NCBI GenBank assembly: GCA_002722845.1
Contig: PBND01000055.1
Location: forward strand, 1 to 39,375
Length of the DNA stretch: 39,375 nucleotides
DNA from: Myxococcales bacterium
Lineage (GTDB): Bacteria; Myxococcota; UBA4151
Reading direction: 5' to 3'
Shown here: positions 10,284-19,187 of the stretch, piece after piece
How the letters are laid out: every line of letters begins with the position of its first letter
How positions within the stretch are numbered: position 1 is the first letter of the stretch
Made by a program: the position numbers and the translations under genes
The notes under the pieces: model-generated
Told to the model about the DNA's origin: nothing
What the model saw: the letters and a program-made list of their open reading frames with translations, nothing else
Database searches by the model: none

Positions 10284-11072
10284 GTGAAAAGCCTATCGAG
10301 CATCGCCGCTGACCGGCTCAAAGACGTTCGAGTTGTCGCATTCGACATTGACGACACCATTACGACAGAAGGCCGAGTCACAGCCGATGCCTATCGCTCT
10401 CTATGGCAACTCCAGAGCGCGGGCTTGGTCCTTTTGGCCGTGACCGGGCGGCCGGCGGGCTGGTGCGACCTCATCGCTCGGGCCTGGCCCGTCGATGGGG
10501 TCGTCGGTGAAAATGGAGCCTTCGCCTACCTGCGAAAAGGTCGAGAGATTCATCGCTTCGATGTCGCCCCACCGCCGACATCGGTTGAACTCAAGCAGAT
10601 GGAGGATGGGCTTCTACAACAATTTCCTGATCTTGCCCTGGCCTCAGACCAATTCTGCCGGCGTTTCGATCTCGCCATCGATTTTGCCGAAGAGGTTGGA
10701 CCTTTTTCCCTCTCCGTCGCTGAAGCCGTCAAAAAGGCTTTCGAAAAGGAAGGCTGGACAGCGAAAGTGAGTAGTATCCACGTCAATGGCTGGAAAGGCG
10801 CTTGGGATAAGGCATCAACCCTCTCATCGTGCCTGGCCGACCACTACCAACTTGGTCCGGAACATCTTGCTTACGTTGGCGACTCGCCGAATGATGCGCC
10901 GATGTTTGCCCTGGCCGCGCTCAGTGTCGGCGTCGCAAACATCCAGGACTTCCCTGCCCTCGAAACGCCTCCAGAATTTGTCACAAGGACTCCCCAAGGC
11001 GCCGGGTTTTCCGAATTCGCCCAACTTCTTTTGCGCGCCCAAGGGTTTACTTTCGATAAGGCCTTTGACTAG
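10284..11072 (+). CDS. HAD-superfamily (IIB) phosphatase
   Basis: A 262-residue cytoplasmic hydrolase. The nucleophile motif is FDIDDTIT near residue 20, the second motif is LAVTGRPAGW, and the acidic motif is YVGDSPNDAPMF followed by VGVAN. The order and the cap between motifs fit class IIB HAD enzymes such as Cof-type or sugar-phosphate phosphatases. The substrate cannot be read from sequence. The GTG start has an upstream GGA-type ribosome site. Length is normal for the class. Confidence 0.85.
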   Translation: MKSLSSIAADRLKDVRVVAFDIDDTITTEGRVTADAYRSLWQLQSAGLVLLAVTGRPAGWCDLIARAWPVDGVVGENGAFAYLRKGREIHRFDVAPPPTSVELKQMEDGLLQQFPDLALASDQFCRRFDLAIDFAEEVGPFSLSVAEAVKKAFEKEGWTAKVSSIHVNGWKGAWDKASTLSSCLADHYQLGPEHLAYVGDSPNDAPMFALAALSVGVANIQDFPALETPPEFVTRTPQGAGFSEFAQLLLRAQGFTFDKAFD

Positions 11073-11102
11073 GGTCGATTCGTTCACCGAGGAACGTCTT
11101 TT

Positions 11103-13325
11103 TTGGACGTACGCTGCGATCACTGTGGGACACTTTGGGCGGTCGATGACTCCCAGTTGACCAACGAGCCCACGCCCTTTCAGTGCAATGCGTGCGGATA
11201 CATCTTCACCATCTCTCCCAGGAACGCCAATCCGATGCAGGTCCGCCATACAAACGGTAAAATCTACGCCGTCCCCGACGTCCCAACGCTCATTAAGTGG
11301 ATTCAAGATCGACGCCTTGCGCGGCGCTGTATGGTTCGCTTTGACGATGCTGAATGGATGCCTATCCTCGATATTCCAGAAGCAGCCGACGCCTTTGATG
11401 CCTTAGAAGCTGCGACCGCGCCGGAAGAGCCCCCCCCAGCGACCACCAACACATTAGATCCGGAACCAGAACCAGAACCGGAACCAGAGTCGATCACCGA
11501 CAGCGCCGATGAAGACCTCGATGCCCTAGCGGCTGAAGCAGAGCAATTGGTTGCTGATCCGGAATTCGCCGATGACTTTCCTCCCGCAACCGATGACGGC
11601 AATGCGGATTTCGACGAGGGTCCAGGTCCCATCCCCGACATTCCTTCGGTAGATGATGCGGTCGAGGAAGATCTGACGGAGGCAGCCGAAGAGCCGAGCG
11701 CTGGCGCCGCCGAAGGCGACGACCCCTTCGATATGATCAACTCGCTCGGCGGCGATAGCCCCGACGACGATGACGACGATCTCGATGACGACGATCTCGA
11801 TGACGACGATCTCGATGACGATGATTTTGACGATGAAGAAGGCGGCAAGAAGAGCAAGCTCCCCCTTATGCTCGCAGTCCTCGCCCTTCTCGGCGGGGGT
11901 GGTTACTTCGCATTCTCCGGCGGCGGTGGAGGTGGTGGCTTTGGTGCCGATGTCACCATGGACCCCACCCACGAGAAGCTCATCAGTAACGGTATCGTCG
12001 CATTACTCTCAGGAGACCGGGCCAATATGGCGAAGGCTTTGGTGGCTCTGGGTCCCGCAGTCTGCCAGGGCGAGTGCGGCAAAATGAAGCAATGCGTTGA
12101 GGCCGGCGAAGAAACAAAAGTTTGCGGCCCAAGCCCGAAAGCGGCTGCCTATGTCCCCGCTTTCCTTCTCGCCGATCGGCTCTGGCGGGAGACCGCCACC
12201 CATATGCGCGTGGATGCGAGCCTCAAAGCGCGGCTCGACGAAGTGAACACCCTCACCAGCGCGGTGAAGGCCGAAGGTGAGTTTCAAAAAGCCCACAAAT
12301 ATGTGCAGCGGGCGGCGTTTATCCATTACTATAATGCGACCCATCAGCCGAACAAAAAGGCGGAGGTCGAGCCCATCTACCAAAGCCTTCTTGGCGACCT
12401 CAAGAAGGAGGATAGCAGCGGCAATACGATGCTCTTCCTGGCGCTACAGGCCATCGATACGAATGATATCGCCTCTGCGGAACGCTTCATCAAGTCGGCA
12501 GAGAGCCCTGCCGGCGGCGGTAAAGCGGACGCCGGCCTCATGCTCTTTGCAAAAGCACGACTTGAGCGGGCTCGAGCAAAGGATAAGTGCGACAACGCGA
12601 AAGCCGCCTACAAGGCCGCTGACGAAGCAAGCCTAGGCTTTGCAACTCGGGAGGGTGCTCTGTTTCTTGCGAGCAAGGGTGACCTGGCCGGTGCCGCGGA
12701 GTTAATCGGTGCAAGCGCGGGCTCAGACCCCATCCTCAACGGCCTTAAATTGGCCCCCACAACCCCCGCACCCAAAACCATCAAGGAGCTTAAAAACGCC
12801 ACCTTCAAAAAATGGGTAAAGAACAGAAGAGGGCGGATCTTTAAGTTCTACAAAAAGAAGATCTACAAACCCCAGCGGGCCCTTGAAACCAACAGTCCGA
12901 CCAGCCTCAAGCTCGCAGATCTCCTTGAACAGGGGCACAGCCTCTTTCCATATCAAGTGGCTGATCTCGTGAGGGCAGGATGGCTGACAACCTTCCATGT
13001 CGAGGAAGAGGGACTCAAGCCTGAGGCTAAAACCCAACGGGTGGAGAAAGCCAAACAACGCTTCGACAAAGTACTCGCCCTCGACCCAGGCAACAGGGAG
13101 GCCCTGCTGGGTAAAGCGGGCTTGGCCCGATTTGGCGGCAAGGACGAAGACGGCGCGCAGGCTGCGAACTTCTACGCCTGGCTCTTTCTCTCCCATGAAG
13201 GGCTCAACGCAGGAACCTGTGCGCCACCACCACCGGCTACACCGGCCCCCGAAGCGGCTCCCGCAACACCGAAAAAGAAGAAAAAGCGCGGCAAGCGGAG
13301 ACGACGGCGCGGGCGGCGACGCTGA
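11103..13325 (+). CDS. Zinc-ribbon, GYF-like, acidic-repeat single-pass membrane protein
   Basis: A 740-residue mosaic protein. Residues 1-36 form a CxxC...CxxC zinc ribbon (CDHCGTLW, CNACGYIF) of the MJ0042 type, followed by a GYF_2-like domain (about 45-95). A long acidic stretch follows, with Pro-Glu repeats and a DDDDL repeat (residues about 222-245). A single hydrophobic segment (LPLMLAVLALLGGGGYFAF) and a Gly run come next. The remainder (about 285-710) is helical and TPR-like with two Cys-rich turns, ending in a Lys/Arg-rich tail. This architecture is common in Myxococcota and relatives, where function is mostly unknown. The TTG start is supported by GAGGAA at about 8 bases. Confidence 0.75.
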   Translation: MDVRCDHCGTLWAVDDSQLTNEPTPFQCNACGYIFTISPRNANPMQVRHTNGKIYAVPDVPTLIKWIQDRRLARRCMVRFDDAEWMPILDIPEAADAFDALEAATAPEEPPPATTNTLDPEPEPEPEPESITDSADEDLDALAAEAEQLVADPEFADDFPPATDDGNADFDEGPGPIPDIPSVDDAVEEDLTEAAEEPSAGAAEGDDPFDMINSLGGDSPDDDDDDLDDDDLDDDDLDDDDFDDEEGGKKSKLPLMLAVLALLGGGGYFAFSGGGGGGGFGADVTMDPTHEKLISNGIVALLSGDRANMAKALVALGPAVCQGECGKMKQCVEAGEETKVCGPSPKAAAYVPAFLLADRLWRETATHMRVDASLKARLDEVNTLTSAVKAEGEFQKAHKYVQRAAFIHYYNATHQPNKKAEVEPIYQSLLGDLKKEDSSGNTMLFLALQAIDTNDIASAERFIKSAESPAGGGKADAGLMLFAKARLERARAKDKCDNAKAAYKAADEASLGFATREGALFLASKGDLAGAAELIGASAGSDPILNGLKLAPTTPAPKTIKELKNATFKKWVKNRRGRIFKFYKKKIYKPQRALETNSPTSLKLADLLEQGHSLFPYQVADLVRAGWLTTFHVEEEGLKPEAKTQRVEKAKQRFDKVLALDPGNREALLGKAGLARFGGKDEDGAQAANFYAWLFLSHEGLNAGTCAPPPPATPAPEAAPATPKKKKKRGKRRRRRGRRR
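11771..11830 (+). repeat. 15-bp tandem repeat encoding DDDDL units
   Basis: Three perfect copies of TGACGACGATCTCGA (11771-11815) are followed by a degenerate fourth copy. The period is a multiple of three, so copy-number change would keep the reading frame and only alter the acidic linker length. Confidence 0.9.
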
Positions 13326-13348
13326 CCCCCAAGAGCATTGAGACTCGG

Positions 13349-14272
13349 GTGAGTCGCCTCTTCGGCGTCTCCTATCCCGTTGTTCAGGCTGGAATGATCT
13401 GGGTCAGTGGTTGGCGTCTAGCGAATGCTGTCGCCCAGGCCGGTGGTCTTGGAGTTCTGGGTGCCGGGTCCATGCGCCCCGATGTTCTTCGCCATCATAT
13501 CCACCGACTCCGAGCGGCTTGGGACGGCCCATTTGCCGTCAATATGCCCCTTCTCTACCACCACATGCCGGCCTGCCTGGAGGTCATCACCGAAGAGAAC
13601 GTCCCCATCGTCATCAGCTCGGCCGGCAGTCCCGCAGGTGTTGCCAAAGCGCTGGCTGCGGCTGATGTGGTGCACGTGCACGTAGTCGCCGCAGTTCGGC
13701 AGGCCCTTAAGTGTCAGGACTTAGGCCTCGCGGCCGTTGTCTGTGAGGGCTACGAAGCGGGGGGCCACAATGCCCCTCAAGGCACCACAAGCCTTTGCCT
13801 CATCCCTCAAGTCGTCGACGCGCTAGAGATTCCTGTCATCGCCGCCGGCGGTATCGCTGACGGCCGTGGCATGGCCGCGGCTCTGGCCCTTGGCGCTGAA
13901 GGCGTTCAAGTGGGGACCCGCTTCGCCGCCACCCAAGAAAGCTCGGCCCATCCCGCCTACAAGGCTGCCGTTGTGGAGGCCGGAGATCGAGACACCGTCG
14001 TCGCCCTGCAGGCATTAACGCCGGTACGGCTCATTAAGAACGCCTTTTCACAACAGGCGCTTGAGGCTGAAGCTCAAGGTGCGAGCCCAGCGGAGCTTAA
14101 AGCACTTCTGGGTCAAGGACGAGGTCGGCGAGGGATCTTCGAAGGCGATCTAGAAGCCGGCGAAATCGAGGCGGGCCAAATCGCCGGGATGATCGCCGAC
14201 CTCCCGCCAGCCGAAGAGGTGATGCAGCGCTTGGTCCGAGAATACCAAGGGGCTCGTTCGAGATTACCCTAA
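13349..14272 (+). CDS. Nitronate monooxygenase / FabK-like flavoprotein
   Basis: A 307-residue FMN-dependent TIM-barrel enzyme of the 2-nitropropane dioxygenase family, which includes nitronate monooxygenases and FabK-type enoyl reductases. It shows YPVVQAGMIWVSG, NMPLL, the EAGGHNAP active-site segment and AAGGIADGRGMAAALALGAEGVQ. The family usually starts with a Met-x-Thr-Arg stretch. Here the equivalent residues (IETRVSRLFGV) begin at an ATT codon at 13337, and a CTG at 13322 overlaps the previous stop. The GTG at 13349 is the first conventional start but would trim four conserved residues. The 3' end overlaps the convergent gene by 9 bases. Exact substrate unknown. Confidence 0.85.
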   Translation: MSRLFGVSYPVVQAGMIWVSGWRLANAVAQAGGLGVLGAGSMRPDVLRHHIHRLRAAWDGPFAVNMPLLYHHMPACLEVITEENVPIVISSAGSPAGVAKALAAADVVHVHVVAAVRQALKCQDLGLAAVVCEGYEAGGHNAPQGTTSLCLIPQVVDALEIPVIAAGGIADGRGMAAALALGAEGVQVGTRFAATQESSAHPAYKAAVVEAGDRDTVVALQALTPVRLIKNAFSQQALEAEAQGASPAELKALLGQGRGRRGIFEGDLEAGEIEAGQIAGMIADLPPAEEVMQRLVREYQGARSRLP

Positions 14273-15118
14273 GCCCATCACTCGCCCGATCTCGGGCTTC
14301 AGCAAGGCAGCGAGGCTTTCAAGGCGTTGGCGCCGAACCCGGTCAAGTCGTCGCCCCTCCCCTTGACAGGACAACCAAAAGAGCGGTCGCTCAGGATTGG
14401 GAAGCGGGACCAAAAATGCCGCCTCACGAAGCCCTCTTGGCCGATGCCTGCTCACCTCCACCTGGGGAGACCAAGAGCTCAGGCTTCTGCGAAGCTCCAT
14501 CAACCAATCTCCAGCACGATGGACATCCCGTAGCCGCTCCATCAGATCACCAAGGCCAGTCGCCTGTGCTGTCTTGACCGTGGGCTCCAGCGCCCGATCC
14601 GAAGCTTTGTCGGTCGGTGGAGCCTGGGGACTTGGGACTCGATAAAACCGGGGGCAGAGGCGGGAACAGAGGGCTTGAGCCATGTCACTGGCGGGCAAAC
14701 CATACAGCCAAGCGAGTAAACTCTCGACAAGGAAGGGTGCCGCAATGCGTAGTTCGGGATGGATCTGATGGGCGCTGTGCAGCGAAGGAAACAATTCTTG
14801 CGCTTTCTCGGGCCAGGCCGTGGCGAGTACCAAGCGCCGGCCAATCAAGCAGAGGGGCACTGTTTGGTAGCGCTGGGCGAGCTTGGGGCTCAAAAACCGG
14901 CGGGTTGCTCGATCGGCTAGATCCAACTCGATACCACCGATGGCTGCCTGACCTGCCCATCGGGACATGGCACGCTGGAGTTCTTCGTATGATATCAAAC
15001 CCATATCGAGAAGGTGGTCGGCCAAGGCACCACCCAAAGCCCCCTGACGCTGACGGATTAGCCGGGCCTGGCTCGGCTCCAGCACCCCATCCGTGAGTAA
15101 TCCAGCGACGAGATCCAT
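14264..15118 (-). CDS. GspE N-terminal-like (MshEN) domain protein
   Basis: A 284-residue protein whose N-terminal half resembles the N-terminal domain of type II secretion or pilus ATPases (MshEN/T2SSE_N). It starts with a helix bundle (LADHLLDMGLISYEELQRAM) followed by a beta-alpha part (YQTVPLCLIGRRLVLATAW). No ATPase domain follows. The C-terminal half is Arg- and Leu-rich and not recognised. A ribosome site (AGGAG) overlaps the stop of the upstream RDD gene. Stand-alone GspE-N domains can act as adaptors or nucleotide sensors, but no role can be assigned. Confidence 0.6.
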   Translation of the reverse strand: MDLVAGLLTDGVLEPSQARLIRQRQGALGGALADHLLDMGLISYEELQRAMSRWAGQAAIGGIELDLADRATRRFLSPKLAQRYQTVPLCLIGRRLVLATAWPEKAQELFPSLHSAHQIHPELRIAAPFLVESLLAWLYGLPASDMAQALCSRLCPRFYRVPSPQAPPTDKASDRALEPTVKTAQATGLGDLMERLRDVHRAGDWLMELRRSLSSWSPQVEVSRHRPRGLREAAFLVPLPNPERPLFWLSCQGEGRRLDRVRRQRLESLAALLKPEIGRVMGLG

Positions 15119-15127
15119 ACCTTCTCC

Positions 15128-16819
15128 TTAGGTCTTGGGGGCCGGCCCCCGCCAGCGCAGACCGAGAAGGTGGTCTGCGAGGGTCCTGCTGTTGCTGTCA
15201 ACCCATGCCCAAGTCAGGCCCAGCCCCAAAGGCAACAGGCAGACGAGACTTAAAGGCAAGCGGAGAAGAAGCCGAAACCGGCTGCCCCCCTGCCAACTCA
15301 GGCCGAACAGGCGCATTCCAAGGCTTCGCTGCAGCCAAAGACAAGCCAGCCCCACCGTCACAAGCCAGGTCCCAAGAAAGAGACTTAGACCCAGGCTTAA
15401 ACCACCTAACTCGCCGAGTAAAAGACGGGCAGCCCACTCTTCAGGGGGTAACTCGCCTTGTCCTCCTGGAGCACCAAGAGCCAGACCAAAAGCCAGCACG
15501 GGCAACAGAAGATCAACAAAAGAAGCGCCGAAGCGCCGCCAGCCAAAGCGACGCAAAAGAGCCTCTTCCAAGACGGCATCAAGCTCATGCTCCTCGTCAT
15601 TCTCAGCATCGGAGCCGACCAAATCAAAAGCATCGTCGTCATCGACAGACTCGCTTTGTTGATCCAGAGCGCCTTCGACAGCCGCAAGACGGTCCTGGCG
15701 CTCTTCCGGCCAAGATGCGGGCGAAGCGGTTTCCTGAGTTAAAGACACCGTCTCGTCATCGTTGGGCCCTTCAGGACCTGAGTCGGGCGCAGAGCGACCA
15801 AGAATCAAAGACTCAGGGGACGAGTCCTCATCTTGGGGCGTCGACGGTGACGGGCCGAAGTCGCTGAGCAGGAAGGGCTCAGCGCTCCGAAAATCATCAA
15901 CTGGCTCGGGCGCCGGCTCGGCGCCAAAGCCACTGAGCAAGAAAGGTTCAGAACTCCGAAATTCGTCGAGGACCTCGACCGTCCGTACTGAATCGGTTTC
16001 GCCCCCAGTGCTTGCCTCGGGAATCGGAAGGGCTTCGAGCGACTGCAAGGCACCATCCCTCGACGCAATCGGTGCTTCGGGTTCGACTTGTCGGGGGTTT
16101 GTGGCTTTAGTCGATGACTCGACGGTCTCCTCTTCCACATACGCGGCCGCCGCGAGGAGCATTTCATCGAAAGCCCCACGGTCTGGCTTGGCGGCAGTTG
16201 CTTGCACAGGCTGGATAATCTCGACCTCTTCATGCTGAGGAGCCAGGCCATGCTCTGGCTTGGCGGCGGCGGCTTGCACCGGCTGGATGGGCTCGGCCTC
16301 TTCATGCTGAGGGGTCAGGCCATGGGCCTCCTCGTTGGCCGGGACCAGTTCGGGGCCTGGGTCCGAGTGAAATTCTGGCTCCAATAACGGCAATGTCTCG
16401 GCTGCCGACACCCTCGGGCTTTGGGCGGCGGGTAGCTCGGGAGACCGAGCCGCGCTGGCTGCCCCACTGAGGGTGCCTGGCCGCTCCGGGCGCCGGTGCT
16501 GTGTTCGATCCGGGGAGGTGGCCGCGGGGCGAGTTCTTTCCAAATGGTCGAGACGGCGGCGAAGTTGGCTGAGCCCAGACTTCCGCTCATTGGATAAGTT
16601 GTCCCGTCGAGCACGGATCTGCTGGGGGGAAGGAAGCCCTCCTGGCAGTCGATCGATACGAGTTTCCGAATTCCCTTTATTGCGTGCTTTTTTGAGGACC
16701 GCTCGGAGACGGGGCGTCAAGCGAACAGTTCCGTTATCGAGGACCGTCTTACAAGCCCGGCACGCCCCCGAATTGGCTGCGTTCGGAAAGCCACAGCGAG
16801 GGCACGCTACACTGCTCAT
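15128..16819 (-). CDS. Zinc-ribbon and RDD-domain membrane protein
   Basis: A 563-residue protein. It begins with a zinc ribbon (CPRCGFPNAANSGACRAC), continues through a long acidic, Pro/Ala-rich disordered region (about 60-410), and ends in an RDD-type membrane domain (about 420-563). The RDD part begins with RRFGASFVDLLLP, has about three or four hydrophobic segments and closes with LADHLLGLRW. Two internal repeats occur: a 24-residue unit twice in tandem and a FRSxEPFLLSxFG unit twice. The frame is open 22 codons upstream, but the ATG at 16819 overlaps the rsmE stop (ATGA), which decides the start. RDD proteins have been linked to ion or metabolite transport; the role here is unknown. Confidence 0.75.
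   Translation of the reverse strand: MSSVACPRCGFPNAANSGACRACKTVLDNGTVRLTPRLRAVLKKARNKGNSETRIDRLPGGLPSPQQIRARRDNLSNERKSGLSQLRRRLDHLERTRPAATSPDRTQHRRPERPGTLSGAASAARSPELPAAQSPRVSAAETLPLLEPEFHSDPGPELVPANEEAHGLTPQHEEAEPIQPVQAAAAKPEHGLAPQHEEVEIIQPVQATAAKPDRGAFDEMLLAAAAYVEEETVESSTKATNPRQVEPEAPIASRDGALQSLEALPIPEASTGGETDSVRTVEVLDEFRSSEPFLLSGFGAEPAPEPVDDFRSAEPFLLSDFGPSPSTPQDEDSSPESLILGRSAPDSGPEGPNDDETVSLTQETASPASWPEERQDRLAAVEGALDQQSESVDDDDAFDLVGSDAENDEEHELDAVLEEALLRRFGWRRFGASFVDLLLPVLAFGLALGAPGGQGELPPEEWAARLLLGELGGLSLGLSLFLGTWLVTVGLACLWLQRSLGMRLFGLSWQGGSRFRLLLRLPLSLVCLLPLGLGLTWAWVDSNSRTLADHLLGLRWRGPAPKT
16178..16321 (-). repeat. 72-bp tandem duplication in the RDD protein gene
   Basis: Two adjacent 24-codon units (16250-16321 and 16178-16249) encode the near-identical segments GLxPQHEExExIQPVQAxAA followed by KP. 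They show unequal divergence, which points to a fairly recent in-frame duplication in the disordered linker. Confidence 0.85.
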
Positions 16820-17529
16820 GGCGCCCCCAAACAAAATACGGCTGGAAGTGCCACCCCCGCACTTCGGGCTCGCATCGTACCCCACCCGAGACCGATAGAC
16901 TGACCCCCCGCATGACGGATTCGGTCAAACTCAGCCGCTGAGAAGCCACCTTCTGGCCCAACCAGGATCGCTTTCGGCTTTCTACTTGGCTCCGGCTCCC
17001 CAGCCCCCGAATCACCATAGTAGATCTGATGGTCGTTGAGATCGCTAAGGGCCGTGGCAAGGTCCGCCTTCACTTCAACTTGAAGCACGTGGTACCCACC
17101 ACTCTGGCGACAGGCTTCTTGAGCAAGTCGCTGCCAGCGATCCAGGGGCAGTTGGGCCTGCCCGCGGGCATCTCGATCGGACCGAAAAAGTCGCACCTTT
17201 GGCAAGCCGAGTTCGCTGTGAACTCGAATTGCCTCATCGTTATCCTTGCCCTTCAACAGAGCCAGTACAGGCAAGGGATAATCTCCACTGGGTCGGGCCA
17301 TGGTGCGCATGGGCTCGAGCCACTGGCCGGAAATTTGGCGGCTAGAAAACTCGGTCAACTCTGCGAGTCGGGCTTGGCCCATGCCGTCGAGACACTCGAG
17401 GCTTTGCCCCGGACGAAGTCGCAACGATCGAGATAAATAGTTGATGATCTCGTCGTCTTGGACCTCGAGTTGGGACGCTTCAAGCGTCGGCCGACTCAGG
17501 ACACATCGTCGCCGGATCTCACCATCCAC
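16816..17529 (-). CDS. rsmE: 16S rRNA m3U1498 methyltransferase
   Basis: RsmE is a SPOUT-class enzyme methylating U1498 of 16S rRNA. The knot signature ILVGPEGGFSAAEF is clear near the C-terminus, and the N-terminal PUA-like part contains LRLRPGQSLECLDG. The second knot motif reads LGWGTMRARSAGVALPA, whereas the family usually has LG.RILR.ETA, so the Ile-Leu and Glu-Thr positions are changed. The frame is open to 17556, but a GTG at 17529 with GGAG six bases before it fits the family N-terminus better. It overlaps prmA by 34 bases, and its stop overlaps the next gene by 4. Confidence 0.9.
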   Translation of the reverse strand: MDGEIRRRCVLSRPTLEASQLEVQDDEIINYLSRSLRLRPGQSLECLDGMGQARLAELTEFSSRQISGQWLEPMRTMARPSGDYPLPVLALLKGKDNDEAIRVHSELGLPKVRLFRSDRDARGQAQLPLDRWQRLAQEACRQSGGYHVLQVEVKADLATALSDLNDHQIYYGDSGAGEPEPSRKPKAILVGPEGGFSAAEFDRIRHAGGQSIGLGWGTMRARSAGVALPAVFCLGAP

Positions 17530-18368
17530 AGCAGGCTCCACGCTCCCTGATTCCACTGCCGAACGGTACGCAAGCCTGATGCCAAAAAGGCAGCCTCAAC
17601 CGCTTTAGCCTGTGAAGACAGCAGTCCAGAGAGAAAAAGAGCCCCTTTAGGTGCCAAAAGAGCGGCCAGATCCGCGGCCATCCCCATCAATGGCTCCGCA
17701 AGGATGTTCGCCACGACCGTGTCATAGCTTTCCTCCGACCGGGGACGCTCACAAAGCTCGAATGCGGCCACGACCCCCGCAAGGTTTTCTTGTGCAACCG
17801 CAAGGGCCATCGGATCATTTTCCGTCAACCACAGGGAACGAGCGCCGAGTCGATCGGCGGCCAGGGCGAGGATCCCTGTCCCGGTGCCGATGTCCGCAAA
17901 TCGACCGATGGCCGCCTCCGAGGCTCGGAGATCCAAGGCCTGAACACACAGGGCCGTCGTCTCGTGCTGGCCGGTCCCGAAAGCCGTGCCAGGATCCAGA
18001 ACAATCACGCGCTCGTCGTCATCTGACTCGTACTGCACCCAACTGGGAACCACCGTGATTCGGGGGCTCAGGCGAAGGGGTTGATAGTGGATCTTCCAAG
18101 CCTCCGCCCAATCCACCCCTTCTTCGTGTTGGAGTTGGGGAGGCTCAGTCAGCAGCCCAGCCAAGTCTGCAGCCGCAATCTGGGCGCTGAGCTCCCCTTC
18201 ATCATCGACTTCAGCATAAAGATGAAACTCGACCCGACCGACCAGATTCGGATCGATGCTCTCATCCCGCTCTTCAAAACTTTGCACGCCGGCCATGATC
18301 AACCGGGCCTCCACCGCAGCCCGATGGGGACTCGTTGTTCTCAAAATACCATGAACGAATTCGGTCAT
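17496..18368 (-). CDS. prmA: Ribosomal protein L11 methyltransferase
   Basis: PrmA trimethylates lysines and the N-terminus of L11. The SAM-binding motif DIGTGTGILALAADRLGA, the upstream DPGTAFGTGQHETTALC and the catalytic VANILAEPL motif are all present in the right order. The N-terminal domain (about 1-100) is the usual substrate-binding part. The ATG at 18368 (MTEFVHGIL) is preferred over a TTG four codons upstream. The first gene of the prmA-rsmE-RDD-GspE-like run, it is divergent from rplU across about 140 bases. Confidence 0.95.
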   Translation of the reverse strand: MTEFVHGILRTTSPHRAAVEARLIMAGVQSFEERDESIDPNLVGRVEFHLYAEVDDEGELSAQIAAADLAGLLTEPPQLQHEEGVDWAEAWKIHYQPLRLSPRITVVPSWVQYESDDDERVIVLDPGTAFGTGQHETTALCVQALDLRASEAAIGRFADIGTGTGILALAADRLGARSLWLTENDPMALAVAQENLAGVVAAFELCERPRSEESYDTVVANILAEPLMGMAADLAALLAPKGALFLSGLLSSQAKAVEAAFLASGLRTVRQWNQGAWSLLWMVRSGDDVS

Positions 18369-18442
18369 ACTCCACCCCAAGCCCCCTTAGCGCAGGGTGG
18401 CCACCCACACCATCGAAGTCGCCAAAAACAAGGCCAATTCGC

Positions 18443-18471
18443 TTGACAGCCCACAGGTCGGCCCCTAGAAG
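18443..18471 (+). promoter_or_regulatory. Probable promoter of rplU-rpmA
   Basis: A perfect TTGACA (18443-18448), a 17-base spacer and TAGAAG (18466-18471) precede rplU. The bases after the -10 are GC-rich (CCGCCGCCCC), as at the tRNA-Phe promoter. This leaves a leader of about 30 bases before the ATG. Confidence 0.65.
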
Positions 18472-18510
18472 CCGCCGCCCCTTTCGTGGGTCTGTTTTGC
18501 GGAGGTCTTC

Positions 18511-18858
18511 ATGTTCGCTGTGGTCAATACCGGCGGTCGTCAACACAAGGTCCGTGAGGGCGAGTATCTCGTCATCGATCACCGAGCTGGTGAAGTGGGC
18601 GATGCCATCGATCTGGGGCCTGTCCTCCTCATTCGTGATGATGAGGGCACACGAGTTGGTGATGATGCCGCTGCGGTGAAGGTCACCGCGCACATCGTTC
18701 GCCAAGACCGGCGGGATCTTCCCTCCGAGGAGCGCCCCACGCCCCCCATGGGCAAGAAGCTCCGCATCTTTAAGCGGCGCCGGCGTAAGAATTCTCGACG
18801 GGTCACGGGCTTCCGCCCCGTCTACACCCAAGTCAAGATTACCGAGATCAAAGGTTAG
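18511..18858 (+). CDS. rplU: 50S ribosomal protein L21
   Basis: The 115-residue L21 begins [19 protein letters not shown], the typical start with the conserved GGRQ.KV motif. The basic loop [24 protein letters not shown] is the L21 signature that contacts 23S rRNA. It is about ten residues longer than the usual 103, owing to an insert before the basic region ([12 protein letters not shown]). GGAGG sits five bases before the ATG. It is the first gene of rplU-rpmA, 14 bases from rpmA. Confidence 0.97.
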   Translation: MFAVVNTGGRQHKVREGEYLVIDHRAGEVGDAIDLGPVLLIRDDEGTRVGDDAAAVKVTAHIVRQDRRDLPSEERPTPPMGKKLRIFKRRRRKNSRRVTGFRPVYTQVKITEIKG

Positions 18859-18872
18859 GAAGGAGCGACACC

Positions 18873-19127
18873 ATGGCTCATAAAAAGGGACAAGGTTCCA
18901 GTCGGAACGGTCGTGATTCTAACCCGAAGTACCTGGGCGTGAAGAAGTACGCCGGTGAAAAGGTGCTGGCCGGCAACATCATCGTCCGCCAGCGTGGCAC
19001 GAAGATTAAGCCAGGTACCAACGTTGGCTGTGGACGAGATCATACACTGTTCGCTCTCGCCGATGGTGTCGTCAGTTTCTCGAGCCACCACAGCGGTCGG
19101 CGCCAGGCCCACGTTCTCGCCGAATAG
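18873..19127 (+). CDS. rpmA: 50S ribosomal protein L27
   Basis: The 84-residue L27 starts [20 protein letters not shown], whose N-terminal tail reaches the peptidyl transferase centre. It continues with [23 protein letters not shown], fully typical. No N-terminal extension of the kind cleaved in Firmicutes is present. AAGGAG precedes the ATG. A strong intrinsic terminator follows, separating it from obg. Confidence 0.98.
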   Translation: MAHKKGQGSSRNGRDSNPKYLGVKKYAGEKVLAGNIIVRQRGTKIKPGTNVGCGRDHTLFALADGVVSFSSHHSGRRQAHVLAE

Positions 19128-19151
19128 GCACGACGAGCGACCTGACTGATC

Positions 19152-19187
19152 GCGGGGACCTGGATTCGGGTCCCCGCTGACTTTTTT
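19152..19187 (+). terminator. Intrinsic terminator between rpmA and obg
   Basis: A perfect 9-bp stem, GCGGGGACC with GGTCCCCGC, closes an 8-base loop and is followed by TGACTTTTTT. It ends 19 bases before the obg ATG, so obg is reached only by readthrough or from an unseen internal promoter. Confidence 0.85.
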
